Positions 41,487 to 50,393 of a stretch of DNA of 64,000 nt are shown here, piece after piece; position 1 is the stretch's first letter, and each line of letters opens with the position of its first letter. The stretch covers positions 310,001 through 374,000 of the forward strand of contig NZ_JYFC01000001.1 in NCBI RefSeq assembly GCF_000938265.1, written 5' to 3'. The position numbers and the translations under genes were made by a program. The notes beneath the pieces were generated by a model. The model made no database searches. It was not told the origin of the DNA and saw only the letters and a program-made list of their open reading frames with translations. The stretch comes from Agreia bicolorata (GTDB taxonomy: Bacteria > Actinomycetota > Actinomycetes > Actinomycetales > Microbacteriaceae).

Positions 41487-44400
41487 ATGCACGATGAAGA
41501 GAGTGGGCGATCGGGCTTGTCTAGCCAAACGACCGGAGTGGAAAACGACGAGAGCGCGTCGGAGTTCGGAGCCAATGAATGGCTCGTCGAGGAGCTCTAC
41601 GAGCAGTTCAAGGTAGACCGCAAGTCGGTCGACGAGTCGTGGTGGCCGATTCTCGAGAGCTACCACTCGACCGTGGTCTCCAAGGGCGGTGCAGCAGCAC
41701 CCGTGACGGCCGGGCAGGCTCCACCCGCCGCGACCGAATCGGAGCAGGTCGCGGAAAGCTCCGGAGCGGCCACCCCGACCACGTCACCCGTTGCGACGGT
41801 CTCGACTGAGGCGCCGTCCGGCGCATCCGTCGCCGACCAGCGTGAAACCCAGCCGGAAGCCCGCACCACGAGCGTGCAGGCCCGCCAGGCTCCCATCCCG
41901 GCGGAAGCACCGGTGTCCGCTCCCAAGCGGGAGACCGCCGCCGAATCGACCAGCAGCGAAGACGATGCCGAGAAAGACGTCGTCACGCCCCTTCGCGGCA
42001 TGGCCAAGACGCTGGCGACCAACATGGACGCCAGTCTCACAGTGCCAACGGCGACCAGTGTGCGGTCGATCCCGGCGAAGCTGCTGATCGACAACCGCAT
42101 CGTCATCAACTCGAACCTCAAGCGCAGCCGCGGCGGCAAGGTCTCCTTCACCCACATCATCGGCTGGGCACTCGTTCAGGCGATGAAGGAGTTCCGCAGC
42201 CAGAACGTGTACTACGACGAGGTAGACGGAAAGCCGTCTGTCGTCGCGCCCGCGCACGTCGGACTGGGCATCGCCATCGACATCCCGAAGCCCGATGGCA
42301 CACGCGCCCTCCTGGTTCCGGGCATCAAGCGAGCCGACACCATGGGCTTCAACGAGTTCCTCAGGGCATACGAGGAGCTGGTGAGCCGAGCCCGAGCGAA
42401 CAAGCTCACGGCAGCCGACTTCCAGGGCACGACGATCTCGCTCACCAACCCGGGCGGAATCGGAACGGTGCACTCCGTTCCCCGCCTGATGAAGGGCCAG
42501 GGCTGCATCATCGGCGCCGGCGCCCTTGAATACCCGGCCGAGTTTCAGGGCACCAGCGCGAAGACGCTCAACGACCTGGGCATCGGCAAGATCATCACGC
42601 TCACCAGTACCTACGACCACCGCGTCATTCAGGGTGCCGGCTCCGGCGAGTACCTGCGCAAGGTGCACGAGCTGCTCATCGGCGAGCGCAACTTCTACGA
42701 GAACATCTTCGCCGAGCTGCGCATCCCCTACGCGCCGATCCACTGGGCTCCCGACATCAGCGTCGATCTCTCCGACGCCGTCGACAAGACCGCCCGAGTT
42801 CAAGAGCTGATCAACGCCTTCCGCGTGCGCGGCCACCTGATGGCCGACATCGACCCTCTCGAGTACCGCCAGCGCACGCACCCCGACCTCGACATCGCGA
42901 ACCACGGGCTGACCCTCTGGGATCTCGACCGGGAATTCGTAACCGGTGAGTTCGGCGCGAAGCGCAGCGCGCTGCTGCGTGACATCCTCGGCGTGCTTCG
43001 CGACTCCTATTGCCGCAAGACCGGCATCGAGTACATGCACATTCAGGATCCCGCCCAGCGCAAGTGGATCCAGGACAAGGTCGAACAGCGCTATGCCAAG
43101 CCGGGACACGACGAGCAGATGCGCATCCTGGCCAAGCTCAACGAGGCCGAGGCATTCGAGACCTTCCTGCAGACGAAGTATGTCGGCCAGAAGCGTTTCA
43201 GCCTCGAAGGCGGAGAGTCCACGATCGCCCTGCTCGACGCGATCATCCAGGGCGCCGCAAACGAGGGGCTCGATGAGGTCGCGATCGGCATGGCTCACCG
43301 CGGTCGCCTCAACGTTCTGACGAACATCGCAGGCAAGACCTATGGTCAGATCTTCCGTGAGTTCGAGGGAACTCAGGACCCACGGACCGTTCAAGGCTCA
43401 GGAGATGTGAAGTACCACCTCGGCACCGAGGGCACCTTCCGCGGCAGCGACGGCACCGAGATTCCCGTCTACCTCGCCGCGAACCCGTCACACCTCGAGG
43501 CAGCAGACGGCGTGCTCGAGGGAATCGTCAGGGCGAAGCAAGACCGTAAGGCGATCGGAACCTTCTCGACGCTGCCAATCCTCATTCACGGAGACGCGGC
43601 ACTGGCCGGACAGGGCATCGTGGTCGAGACGCTGCAGATGTCGCAGCTGCGCGGCTACCGCACGGGCGGCACGATCCACATCAACATCAACAACCAGGTG
43701 GGCTTCACGACCCCTCCCGGAGAGTCTCGCTCGTCGGTCTATTCCACCGACGTCGCCAAGACGATCCAGGCTCCGATCTTCCACGTGAACGGCGACGACC
43801 CCGAGTCGGTCGTACGCGTCGCCCAACTCGCATTCGAGTACCGTCAGCAGTTCCACCGAGATGTCTTCATCGATCTCATCTGCTACCGACGTCGCGGACA
43901 CAACGAGGGAGACGACCCCTCGATGACGCAGCCGCTTATGTACAACCTCATCGAGGCGAAGCGCAGCGTGCGCCGTCTCTACACCGAGTCGCTCGTCGGT
44001 CGTGGCGACATCACCGAAGAGGAGTACCAGGCCGCCCATCGCGACTTCCAGGATCGCCTCGAGCGCGCGTTCGCCGAGACCCACGCGGCGCAGACCTCGT
44101 CGATCCCGGTCATCAAGGCTGACGGGTCGAGCGTTGCCGACCTCGAACTGCCCGACGCGCAGCAGAACGATTCATCGAGCTCCGACGCGTTCTCAACCGC
44201 CGTCGCCGAGTCGACCATCCACCAGATCGGCGACGCATTCCAGAACAAGCCCGCCGGCTTCACGGTTCATCCCAAGCTGCAGCAGCTGCTGAACAAACGC
44301 CTCGAGATGAGTCGCTCGGGTGGAATCGACTGGGCGTTCGCCGAGCTCTTGGCGCTCGGGTCACTGCTGCTCGAGGGCACCCCGGTGCGCCTCGCCGGCC

Positions 44401-45344
44401 AGGACACCCGCCGCGGCACCTTCGTTCAGCGTCATGCCGTACTCCACGACCGCGAGAACGGTCAGGAATGGCTGCCTCTGGCGAACCTGAGCGAGAGCCA
44501 GGCGCGGTTCTGGATCTACGACTCGCTGCTGAGCGAATACGCCGCGATGGGCTTCGAGTACGGCTACTCGGTCGAACGACCGGATGCACTGGTGCTCTGG
44601 GAGGCCCAGTTCGGCGACTTCGCGAATGGCGCCCAGATCGTGATCGACGAGTTCATCTCGTCGGCCGAACAGAAGTGGGCGCAGCGCTCGTCGCTCGTTC
44701 TACTTCTCCCCCACGGCTACGAGGGCCAGGGTCCTGACCACTCATCGGCACGCATCGAGCGCTACCTGCAGCTGTGCGCAGAGAACAACATGACCGTCGC
44801 ACGTCCGTCGACGCCGGCATCGTACTTCCACCTGCTGCGCCGACAGGCATACGCTCGCCCGCGCAAGCCGCTCGTCGTCTTCACGCCGAAGGCGATGCTT
44901 CGACTCCGCGGTGCGACGAGCGACGTACCCGACCTTACGACCGGAACGTTCGAGCCCGTGATCGACGACAGCCGCGTCACGAACAAGGCATCGGTCACAC
45001 GGGTCCTGCTGCACTCCGGCAAGATCCACTACGATCTGCTCAACGAGCTGCAGAAGAAGCCTGACGAGACGATCGCGCTCGTGCGCCTCGAGCAGTACTA
45101 CCCGGCACCGATCGGGGAACTGAAGTCGGTGCTGAGTCAGTACCCGAATGCCGAGGTCGTCTGGGTGCAGGATGAGCCCGAGAACCAGGGCGCCTGGCCG
45201 TTCGTGGCCGTCGAGGTCGCACCGCACCTCGGTCGACCAGTGCGCGTCGTCTCACGTCCCGCAGCGGCATCGCCCGCCGCCGGCTCCGCCAAGCGGCACG
45301 CCGTCGAGCAGACGGAGCTCATCGAGCGCGCCACCGAGAGGTGA
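41487..45344 (+). CDS. kgd: Multifunctional 2-oxoglutarate decarboxylase/dehydrogenase E1 with E2 domain
   Basis: About 1285 aa, the fused actinobacterial enzyme of the TCA cycle. N-terminal peptide NEWLVEELYEQFKVD binds the complex; an Ala/Pro/Ser-rich linker (about residues 55-165) follows. Next is an acyltransferase (E2-like) domain with active-site YDHRVIQGAGSGEYL and no lipoyl domain. The E1 part has AIGMAHRGRLNVLTNIAGK, HINNQVGFTTPP-like thiamine-site residues, CYRRRGHNEGDDPSMTQPLM, and a C-terminal transketolase-like domain. ATG 41487 is given, but family members often begin at S-S-Q-x-T-G, so TTG 41517 is equally likely. Followed by a strong hairpin. Confidence 0.93.
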   Translation: MHDEESGRSGLSSQTTGVENDESASEFGANEWLVEELYEQFKVDRKSVDESWWPILESYHSTVVSKGGAAAPVTAGQAPPAATESEQVAESSGAATPTTSPVATVSTEAPSGASVADQRETQPEARTTSVQARQAPIPAEAPVSAPKRETAAESTSSEDDAEKDVVTPLRGMAKTLATNMDASLTVPTATSVRSIPAKLLIDNRIVINSNLKRSRGGKVSFTHIIGWALVQAMKEFRSQNVYYDEVDGKPSVVAPAHVGLGIAIDIPKPDGTRALLVPGIKRADTMGFNEFLRAYEELVSRARANKLTAADFQGTTISLTNPGGIGTVHSVPRLMKGQGCIIGAGALEYPAEFQGTSAKTLNDLGIGKIITLTSTYDHRVIQGAGSGEYLRKVHELLIGERNFYENIFAELRIPYAPIHWAPDISVDLSDAVDKTARVQELINAFRVRGHLMADIDPLEYRQRTHPDLDIANHGLTLWDLDREFVTGEFGAKRSALLRDILGVLRDSYCRKTGIEYMHIQDPAQRKWIQDKVEQRYAKPGHDEQMRILAKLNEAEAFETFLQTKYVGQKRFSLEGGESTIALLDAIIQGAANEGLDEVAIGMAHRGRLNVLTNIAGKTYGQIFREFEGTQDPRTVQGSGDVKYHLGTEGTFRGSDGTEIPVYLAANPSHLEAADGVLEGIVRAKQDRKAIGTFSTLPILIHGDAALAGQGIVVETLQMSQLRGYRTGGTIHININNQVGFTTPPGESRSSVYSTDVAKTIQAPIFHVNGDDPESVVRVAQLAFEYRQQFHRDVFIDLICYRRRGHNEGDDPSMTQPLMYNLIEAKRSVRRLYTESLVGRGDITEEEYQAAHRDFQDRLERAFAETHAAQTSSIPVIKADGSSVADLELPDAQQNDSSSSDAFSTAVAESTIHQIGDAFQNKPAGFTVHPKLQQLLNKRLEMSRSGGIDWAFAELLALGSLLLEGTPVRLAGQDTRRGTFVQRHAVLHDRENGQEWLPLANLSESQARFWIYDSLLSEYAAMGFEYGYSVERPDALVLWEAQFGDFANGAQIVIDEFISSAEQKWAQRSSLVLLLPHGYEGQGPDHSSARIERYLQLCAENNMTVARPSTPASYFHLLRRQAYARPRKPLVVFTPKAMLRLRGATSDVPDLTTGTFEPVIDDSRVTNKASVTRVLLHSGKIHYDLLNELQKKPDETIALVRLEQYYPAPIGELKSVLSQYPNAEVVWVQDEPENQGAWPFVAVEVAPHLGRPVRVVSRPAAASPAAGSAKRHAVEQTELIERATER

Positions 45345-45348
45345 TGAT

Positions 45349-45385
45349 CGGTCGGTTTCTCGAGTACTTCTCGAGAAACCGACCG
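45349..45385. terminator. Bidirectional hairpin between kgd and rsrA
   Basis: Perfect 16-bp stem: CGGTCGGTTTCTCGAG (45349-45364) and its complement (45370-45385) with a 5-nt loop, 4 bp after the kgd stop and 11 bp after the end of rsrA coming from the right. Stable enough to end transcripts of both convergent operons; lacks a long T-tract in either direction. Confidence 0.8.
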
Positions 45386-45396
45386 TCACTCGTTCG

Positions 45397-45639
45397 TCAG
45401 TGCGTCGCCTGAATCGTGCGAATCTTCAGCAGCACCTGGTCACGCAGGTCGCCGGGCGCGGTCTCGCGGCACGCGCGCTGAACAGCCTCGGTCAGCACTC
45501 GACCGACGTGCAACTCCGACTCGCAGTCGACGCATCCGGCGAGGTGCTCTCTGATGTCGTCGGCGTCCGCCGAGCAGAGCTCATTATGCAGATACTCTTC
45601 GAGTTCAGCCTTGGCCTTGTCGCAACCGCAATCGGTCAT
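45397..45639 (-). CDS. rsrA: Mycothiol-system anti-sigma factor RsrA
   Basis: 80 aa zinc-binding anti-sigma factor of the ZAS family. The motif HLAGCVDC (H-x3-C-x2-C) is at about residues 32-39, and an N-terminal [16 protein letters not shown] supplies further Cys/His. In Streptomyces, disulfide stress oxidises the Cys, releases zinc and frees SigR. ATG 45639 overlaps the sigma factor stop by 4 bp, so the two are translationally coupled, giving matched amounts. It ends next to the bidirectional hairpin. Confidence 0.93.
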   Translation of the reverse strand: MTDCGCDKAKAELEEYLHNELCSADADDIREHLAGCVDCESELHVGRVLTEAVQRACRETAPGDLRDQVLLKIRTIQATH

Positions 45640-46256
45640 TTCTTCGTGCTCCCCGTCTTGGACGCGACATGGATGCCGCGATCTGCTGCGTAGTCGGTCA
45701 GAAGTCCCCTGAGGAGTCGTCTGCCTCGATGCAGGCGACTCATTACCGTGCCGACAGGGGTCTTCATGATGTCGGCGATCTCCTGATAGGAGAAACCTTC
45801 GACGTCGGCGAAATAAACCGCCAGACGAAAATCTTCGGGAATCGACTGAAGCGCGTCTTTGACCGCGCTGTCGGGCAGATGGTCGATGGCCTCCGCTTCG
45901 GCGGATCGGCTCGACATGGCCGTTGCCGACTCGGCCTCACCCAGCTGCCAGTCCTCCATGTCGGAGATGGTGCCCTTGTAGGGGTCACGCTGCTTCTTGC
46001 GATAGGTGTTGATGAACGTGTTCGTGAGAATGCGGTAGAGCCAGGCCTTGAGATTCGTGCCCTGCTCGAACTGCCCGAACGCGGCATAGGCCTTCACGAA
46101 CGTCTCTTGAACCAGGTCTTGGGCGTCGGCCGGGTTGCGGGTCATGCGCAGGGCAGCGCCGTACAGCTGATCGAGGAACGGTATCGCCTGTTCCTCGAAC
46201 AGATCCCGCGGATCTGGGGTGGCCGCTGGAGGGGTGTCAGGTGTGGAGTTGCTCAT
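45636..46256 (-). CDS. sigR: ECF sigma factor SigR (SigH group)
   Basis: 206 aa from ATG 46256. Region 2 contains [20 protein letters not shown] and [19 protein letters not shown]; region 4 contains [20 protein letters not shown] and [20 protein letters not shown]. Together with RsrA it controls the thiol-oxidative stress response. The frame stays open 30 codons upstream to ATG 46346 ([12 protein letters not shown]), reminiscent of the longer SigR' isoform in Streptomyces. A GGAAT-N19-GTT promoter (46434-46408) upstream of both starts indicates autoregulation. mshA/mshB-like genes lie 9 kb away. Confidence 0.94.
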   Translation of the reverse strand: MSNSTPDTPPAATPDPRDLFEEQAIPFLDQLYGAALRMTRNPADAQDLVQETFVKAYAAFGQFEQGTNLKAWLYRILTNTFINTYRKKQRDPYKGTISDMEDWQLGEAESATAMSSRSAEAEAIDHLPDSAVKDALQSIPEDFRLAVYFADVEGFSYQEIADIMKTPVGTVMSRLHRGRRLLRGLLTDYAADRGIHVASKTGSTKK

Positions 46257-46407
46257 CAGAGCAGAGTCTACTTCGGCGAGGGCGCGTTCATCCCAGGCCA
46301 TGCGTGGGGTTGCGACAAGCGGCCGCGCACGCTCCTGTGTCAGCATGTCTGCTCACCCTCCCCTTCGGATCCATCCCCGGGTCCGTTCCGACCCGCATAC
46401 GATCAAC

Positions 46408-46434
46408 AACGACCACCGGAACGTCGTTTATTCC
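46408..46434 (-). promoter_or_regulatory. SigR/SigH-type promoter of sigR-rsrA
   Basis: Read leftwards: GGAAT (46434-46430), 19 nt, GTT (46410-46408), preceded by C to give CGTT. This matches the SigR/SigH consensus (GGAA-N18-20-CGTT). Transcription would start near 46400, upstream of both possible sigR starts, so the sigma factor probably amplifies its own expression. Confidence 0.7.
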
Positions 46435-46458
46435 GCCGTGGCGGTAATCTGGAGGGCA

Positions 46459-47832
46459 ATGGGCATCATCAATCAACTCGATCCGCGCTTCTCCCCCTAC
46501 GACGACGAGACGCCGGGGGTCGCCGCTGTTCCACCCGGCGATGCGCCGTGGCCGGCGCCGACCGCCTCCGGGCCCATCGACGCGACGGTTGTTCTGCCCG
46601 GCTCGAAGAGCCTCACGAACCGTCAGCTGGTGCTATCGGCACTGGCGGATTCGCCATCGACACTCCGGGCTCCGCTGCACTCGCGCGACACCACCCTGAT
46701 GGTCGACGCACTCCGTTCGATGGGAACGACGATCGAGGCCGTCACCGGCTCCGGGCAGTTCGGTGACGACTGGCTCATCACCCCGGCCGAGGAGCTGCTC
46801 GGCAGTACAACCGTCGACTGCGGCCTCGCGGGAACGGTGATGCGGTTCATCCCACCCGTCGCGGCTCTGGCCCTCGGACCGATCGTGTTCGACGGCGACG
46901 AAGCCGCCCGGCGCAGGCCCATGACGACGACCATCTCGTCACTCCGCGCGCTCGGTGTCGACATCGCAGACGATGGCGCAGGAGCGCTTCCTTTCACCGT
47001 GCATGGCACCGGCCGCGTCGCGGGCGGGGAGATCGTCATCGACGCGTCCAGCTCAAGCCAGTTCGTCTCGGGTCTTCTGCTCTCCGCCGCTCGGTTCGAC
47101 GACGGCCTCGTGCTGCGTCACTCGGGCGAACGCGTGCCCAGCCAGCCTCACATCGAGATGACAATCCAGGCGCTGGCGGATCGCGGAGTTTCCGTGGAGT
47201 CTCCCGAGCCGGGCGTCTGGGAGATGGCGCCCAGCGGCATCCGGGGTGCGACCATCGACATCGAACCCGACCTCTCGAACGCGGCGCCGTTCCTCGCCGC
47301 AGCCGTCGCCACCGGCGGCCGAGTGAGCGTCAGCGGCTGGCCCACCAGCACGACCCAGGTCGGCGCCCATCTCATCGATCTTCTGCCGCTCTTCGGTGCC
47401 ACCGTGTCGCTGGTCGACGGTGTGCTCACCGTCGAAGGCACGGGCCAGATCCACGGCATCACCCTCGACCTCTCTGAAGGCGGAGAGCTAGCCCCGGCCC
47501 TGGTGGCACTGGCAGCGTTGGCCGACTCCCCTAGCGAAATCACCGGCATCGGGCACATCCGACACCACGAGACAGACCGCCTCGCGGCGCTCGCGACCGA
47601 GATCACCGCGCTGGGAGGCGTCATTACCGAACTCGACGACGGCCTTCGCATCGAGCCGGCGCACCTTCACGGCGGCACATGGAAGACCTACGCCGACCAT
47701 CGGATGGCCCACGCGGGCGCGATCATCGCTCTCGTCACGCCCGACGTCCTCATCGAGGACATCGCCACGACGTCGAAGACTCTTCCCGAGTTTCCCGAGC
47801 TCTGGAGCGCGCTGGCCGCGAGCTGCTCATGA
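46459..47832 (+). CDS. aroA: 3-phosphoshikimate 1-carboxyvinyltransferase (EPSP synthase)
   Basis: 457 aa, sixth step of the shikimate pathway, joining shikimate-3-phosphate with PEP. Signature residues: LPGSKSLTNRQLVLSALAD (substrate Lys-Ser), DCGLAGTVMRFIPPVAAL, the Asp/Glu in LDLSEGGELAPALVALAAL and HHETDRLAALATEI, and WKTYADHRMAHAGAI. GGAGG is just upstream of ATG 46459 and TAATCT (46445-46450) could be the -10, giving a very short leader. It overlaps rsgA by 4 bp, as in many actinobacteria, and is divergent from sigR. Confidence 0.95.
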   Translation: MGIINQLDPRFSPYDDETPGVAAVPPGDAPWPAPTASGPIDATVVLPGSKSLTNRQLVLSALADSPSTLRAPLHSRDTTLMVDALRSMGTTIEAVTGSGQFGDDWLITPAEELLGSTTVDCGLAGTVMRFIPPVAALALGPIVFDGDEAARRRPMTTTISSLRALGVDIADDGAGALPFTVHGTGRVAGGEIVIDASSSSQFVSGLLLSAARFDDGLVLRHSGERVPSQPHIEMTIQALADRGVSVESPEPGVWEMAPSGIRGATIDIEPDLSNAAPFLAAAVATGGRVSVSGWPTSTTQVGAHLIDLLPLFGATVSLVDGVLTVEGTGQIHGITLDLSEGGELAPALVALAALADSPSEITGIGHIRHHETDRLAALATEITALGGVITELDDGLRIEPAHLHGGTWKTYADHRMAHAGAIIALVTPDVLIEDIATTSKTLPEFPELWSALAASCS

Positions 47833-48872
47833 CCTGGTGGTCGAACGACGATGATGACGACGACGAGTCGGAGTACGACGAGTCGAGCGTTCGGATAAGG
47901 CCGAACCCCAAGGGCAACAAGCCGCGCACGAAGATCCGCCCTGAATACGCCGACGCCGTACCGGGGCGCATCCTGACCGTCGACCGTGGACGCTTCACGG
48001 TGCTGGTCGACGAGGACACGCCGACCGAGCGAGCGATCACCGCATCCCGCGCCCGCGAACTGGGAAAGACCGCCATCGTGACCGGAGACCGGGTCGGCCT
48101 CGTCGGCGACACGTCCGGTGCCGAGGGCAGTCTCTCCCGCGTGGTCAAGATCACCCCGCGCAGCACGCTTCTGCGGCGCAGCGCCGACGACACCGACGCC
48201 GTCGAGCGCGTCATCGTGGCCAATGCCGACCAGATGCTGATCGTCGTCGCCGCCGCCAACCCCGAGCCGCGCGCACGACTCGTCGATCGTTATCTGGTCG
48301 CCGCCTTCGACGCCGGTATCACCCCGATCCTCTTCATCACCAAGACCGACCTCGCAGACCCGGCGGAGTTCCTCTCGGAGTTCGACTGCCTCGACCTCAC
48401 GGTGGTCACGGGTCAACGCGACGAGCTGCCTCTCGACGAGCTGAAGGCGCTGCTCATCGGGCACACGACCGTTACCGTGGGCCATTCCGGAGTCGGCAAG
48501 TCCACCCTCGTCAACGCACTCGTACCGGGAACCGACCGGGCGATCGGGCGAGTGAACGATGTCACCGGCAGGGGCCGGCACACCTCGTCGTCGACCCTGG
48601 GTCTTCGAGTGCACGACGACGAGGGCCGCTCCGGCTGGATCATCGACACGCCGGGCGTACGTTCGTTCGGCCTCGGTCACGTCGACCCCGCGAACGTGCT
48701 GAAGTCGTTCGCACGCATGGCGATCCCTTCCTCGGTGCCGCCACCCGATGGTGTCGCGCTCAGCGAGGCTCACGACTGGGAGATCCTCGACAGGGTGAAG
48801 GCGGGTGAGCTCGGAGAAAGCGGCAAGGCGCGCATCGAGTCGCTGCAGAAACTCGTGACCACGCTGAGCTAG
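47829..48872 (+). CDS. rsgA: Ribosome small-subunit-dependent GTPase RsgA
   Basis: 347 aa circularly permuted GTPase that matures 30S subunits. An acidic N-terminal run (NDDDDDDESEYDES), then an OB domain (about 45-110). The G motifs are in permuted order: G4 LFITKTDL, G1 VGHSGVGKSTLVNAL, G2 GRGRHTSSST, G3 IIDTPGVRSFGLG. The C-terminal zinc finger (Cys-x5-His-x-Cys) of enterobacterial RsgA is missing; instead there is ARMAIPSSVPPPDG, as in other actinobacteria. ATG 47829 overlaps aroA; hisN follows 13 bp later. Confidence 0.92.
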   Translation: MTWWSNDDDDDDESEYDESSVRIRPNPKGNKPRTKIRPEYADAVPGRILTVDRGRFTVLVDEDTPTERAITASRARELGKTAIVTGDRVGLVGDTSGAEGSLSRVVKITPRSTLLRRSADDTDAVERVIVANADQMLIVVAAANPEPRARLVDRYLVAAFDAGITPILFITKTDLADPAEFLSEFDCLDLTVVTGQRDELPLDELKALLIGHTTVTVGHSGVGKSTLVNALVPGTDRAIGRVNDVTGRGRHTSSSTLGLRVHDDEGRSGWIIDTPGVRSFGLGHVDPANVLKSFARMAIPSSVPPPDGVALSEAHDWEILDRVKAGELGESGKARIESLQKLVTTLS

Positions 48873-48885
48873 CTACGCTGGCATC

Positions 48886-49683
48886 ATGACTGTCTCGTAC
48901 GCCGACGACCTCGCCCTCGCGCTCGATATCGCCAACGCGGCCGATCGCATCTCGCTCGACCGTTTTATGGCACTCGACCTGGTGGTCGAGAAAAAGCCCG
49001 ACCGCACGCCGGTGACGGATGCGGACAAGGCCGTCGAACGGGAGATCAGAGACCGACTCGCAGAGGCGCGCCCCGGCGACTCGATCCTCGGCGAGGAGTA
49101 CGGCGCAGAGGGCGACTCCTCCCGGCAGTGGATCATCGACCCCATCGATGGCACGGCGAACTACCTCCGAGGCGTGCCGGTGTGGGCCACACTGATCTCC
49201 CTTGCGATCGATGGCGTTCCGGTTGTCGGCGTGGTCAGTTCGCCTGCCCTGGGCAGGCGCTGGTGGGCGGCGAGCGGCGAGGGCGCCTGGACGAGCGACC
49301 AGACCCTTGCGGCAAACACGGAGCCGCGCCGACTGCAGGTCTCCCGCGTCGCAGGGCTGGCCGACGCCAGCATCAGCTACAACAGCCTCAAGGGATGGGA
49401 TGAGGCCGGGCGCCTCGAGAGCCTGCTGTCGCTCTCACGTTCGGTCTGGCGCACCCGAGCCTACGGCGAGATGTGGTCGTACATGCTTGTGGCCGAGGGC
49501 GCGCTCGACGTGGCCGGCGAATTCGACCTCCAGCCCTATGACATGGCCGCGCTGATTCCCGTGATCGAGGAGGCCGGAGGCAGGTTCACGTCGGTCGATG
49601 GAACTTCAGGGCCGTGGTCGGGCTCCGCGCTCGCCAGCAACGGGCTGCTGCATGACGACGCACTTCGCGTCCTCTCCGAGTAA
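48886..49683 (+). CDS. hisN: Histidinol-phosphatase, inositol-monophosphatase family
   Basis: 265 aa. Metal-binding motifs: GEEYGAEGDSS (Glu), WIIDPIDGTANYLRGVPVWA (Asp-Pro-x-Asp-Gly-Thr) and, near the C-terminus, FDLQPYDMAALIPVIEEAGG. In actinobacteria this family member following aroA-rsgA is HisN, the last missing phosphatase of histidine synthesis. TACGCT (48874-48879) lies 6 nt before ATG 48886, suggesting an additional leaderless promoter inside the operon. Confidence 0.88.
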   Translation: MTVSYADDLALALDIANAADRISLDRFMALDLVVEKKPDRTPVTDADKAVEREIRDRLAEARPGDSILGEEYGAEGDSSRQWIIDPIDGTANYLRGVPVWATLISLAIDGVPVVGVVSSPALGRRWWAASGEGAWTSDQTLAANTEPRRLQVSRVAGLADASISYNSLKGWDEAGRLESLLSLSRSVWRTRAYGEMWSYMLVAEGALDVAGEFDLQPYDMAALIPVIEEAGGRFTSVDGTSGPWSGSALASNGLLHDDALRVLSE

Positions 49684-49712
49684 TCGTCCGCTCCCGCGCG
49701 ATAGCCCAAACG

Positions 49713-50387
49713 TTAGTACCGGCGGTTGATGCGCGCGGTATCGACGTCGTCGACTGAACCGGCACGAGGGTCGTAGACGAACGAACCTCGATACTCGAAC
49801 ACCCGGCCGAACACCGGATGCGTGAGGGTCACGTCGACCTGTTGGCTCGCCGTCGCGGTGTCCCAGCGCTCGAGGAGATCCACGCGCGCGGAGAGGATCC
49901 GGGGAACCGGGACGCGCAGACGTCCTAACCACAGCCACGTGCCGACCGATCGCATCCGGAGCCACCCCTCGGGCGAGACGGAAAGTCTCAACGAGACTTC
50001 GAGGAAGCGGGTTCTGCCGAGGAAGTCGTGCAGCAAGCCATCACGGCCGGCCAGCATCGTGTCCTGCATTGTGCGAGTCACCCCGGCGAAGGCGAAGCTG
50101 CGGGTCGAGCTGAGGCACAGCCGGCCGTGGGCATCGGAATGCGGCACGTTGACCACGGTGAGGCCGACGTCGCGGCCTCGGTCGCCGAACAGGGCGTCGG
50201 CTCGGGCTGTCGCGGCAAACAGGGGTACGAGCCAGGTCTTCGATGGCCCCGCGAATTCGTATACCCCGCGGCCGATTCCGGCCTCGCCTCGCGCTGCGCC
50301 GCCGACGTAGTGCGACAACTCCGGCTGCAGCAGCGCGACCCGGTCACCGAGTAGCGCCTGATACACGGAACGACGACCAACCGACAC
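49713..50387 (-). CDS. DUF4166 domain protein
   Basis: 224 aa. The sequence resembles DUF4166: SVYQALLGDRVALLQPELSHYVG at the N-terminus (shown here in part as PELSHYVGG), a beta-rich middle (VVNVPHSDAHGRLCLSSTRS), EVSLRLSVSPEGWLRMRSVG and the late THPVFGRVFEYRGSF. The function is not known. GTG 50387 starts only 6 nt after the ppc stop, so it is expressed with ppc. Family recognition is from memory of the motif pattern. Confidence 0.72.
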   Translation of the reverse strand: MSVGRRSVYQALLGDRVALLQPELSHYVGGAARGEAGIGRGVYEFAGPSKTWLVPLFAATARADALFGDRGRDVGLTVVNVPHSDAHGRLCLSSTRSFAFAGVTRTMQDTMLAGRDGLLHDFLGRTRFLEVSLRLSVSPEGWLRMRSVGTWLWLGRLRVPVPRILSARVDLLERWDTATASQQVDVTLTHPVFGRVFEYRGSFVYDPRAGSVDDVDTARINRRY

Positions 50388-50393
50388 GACGTT

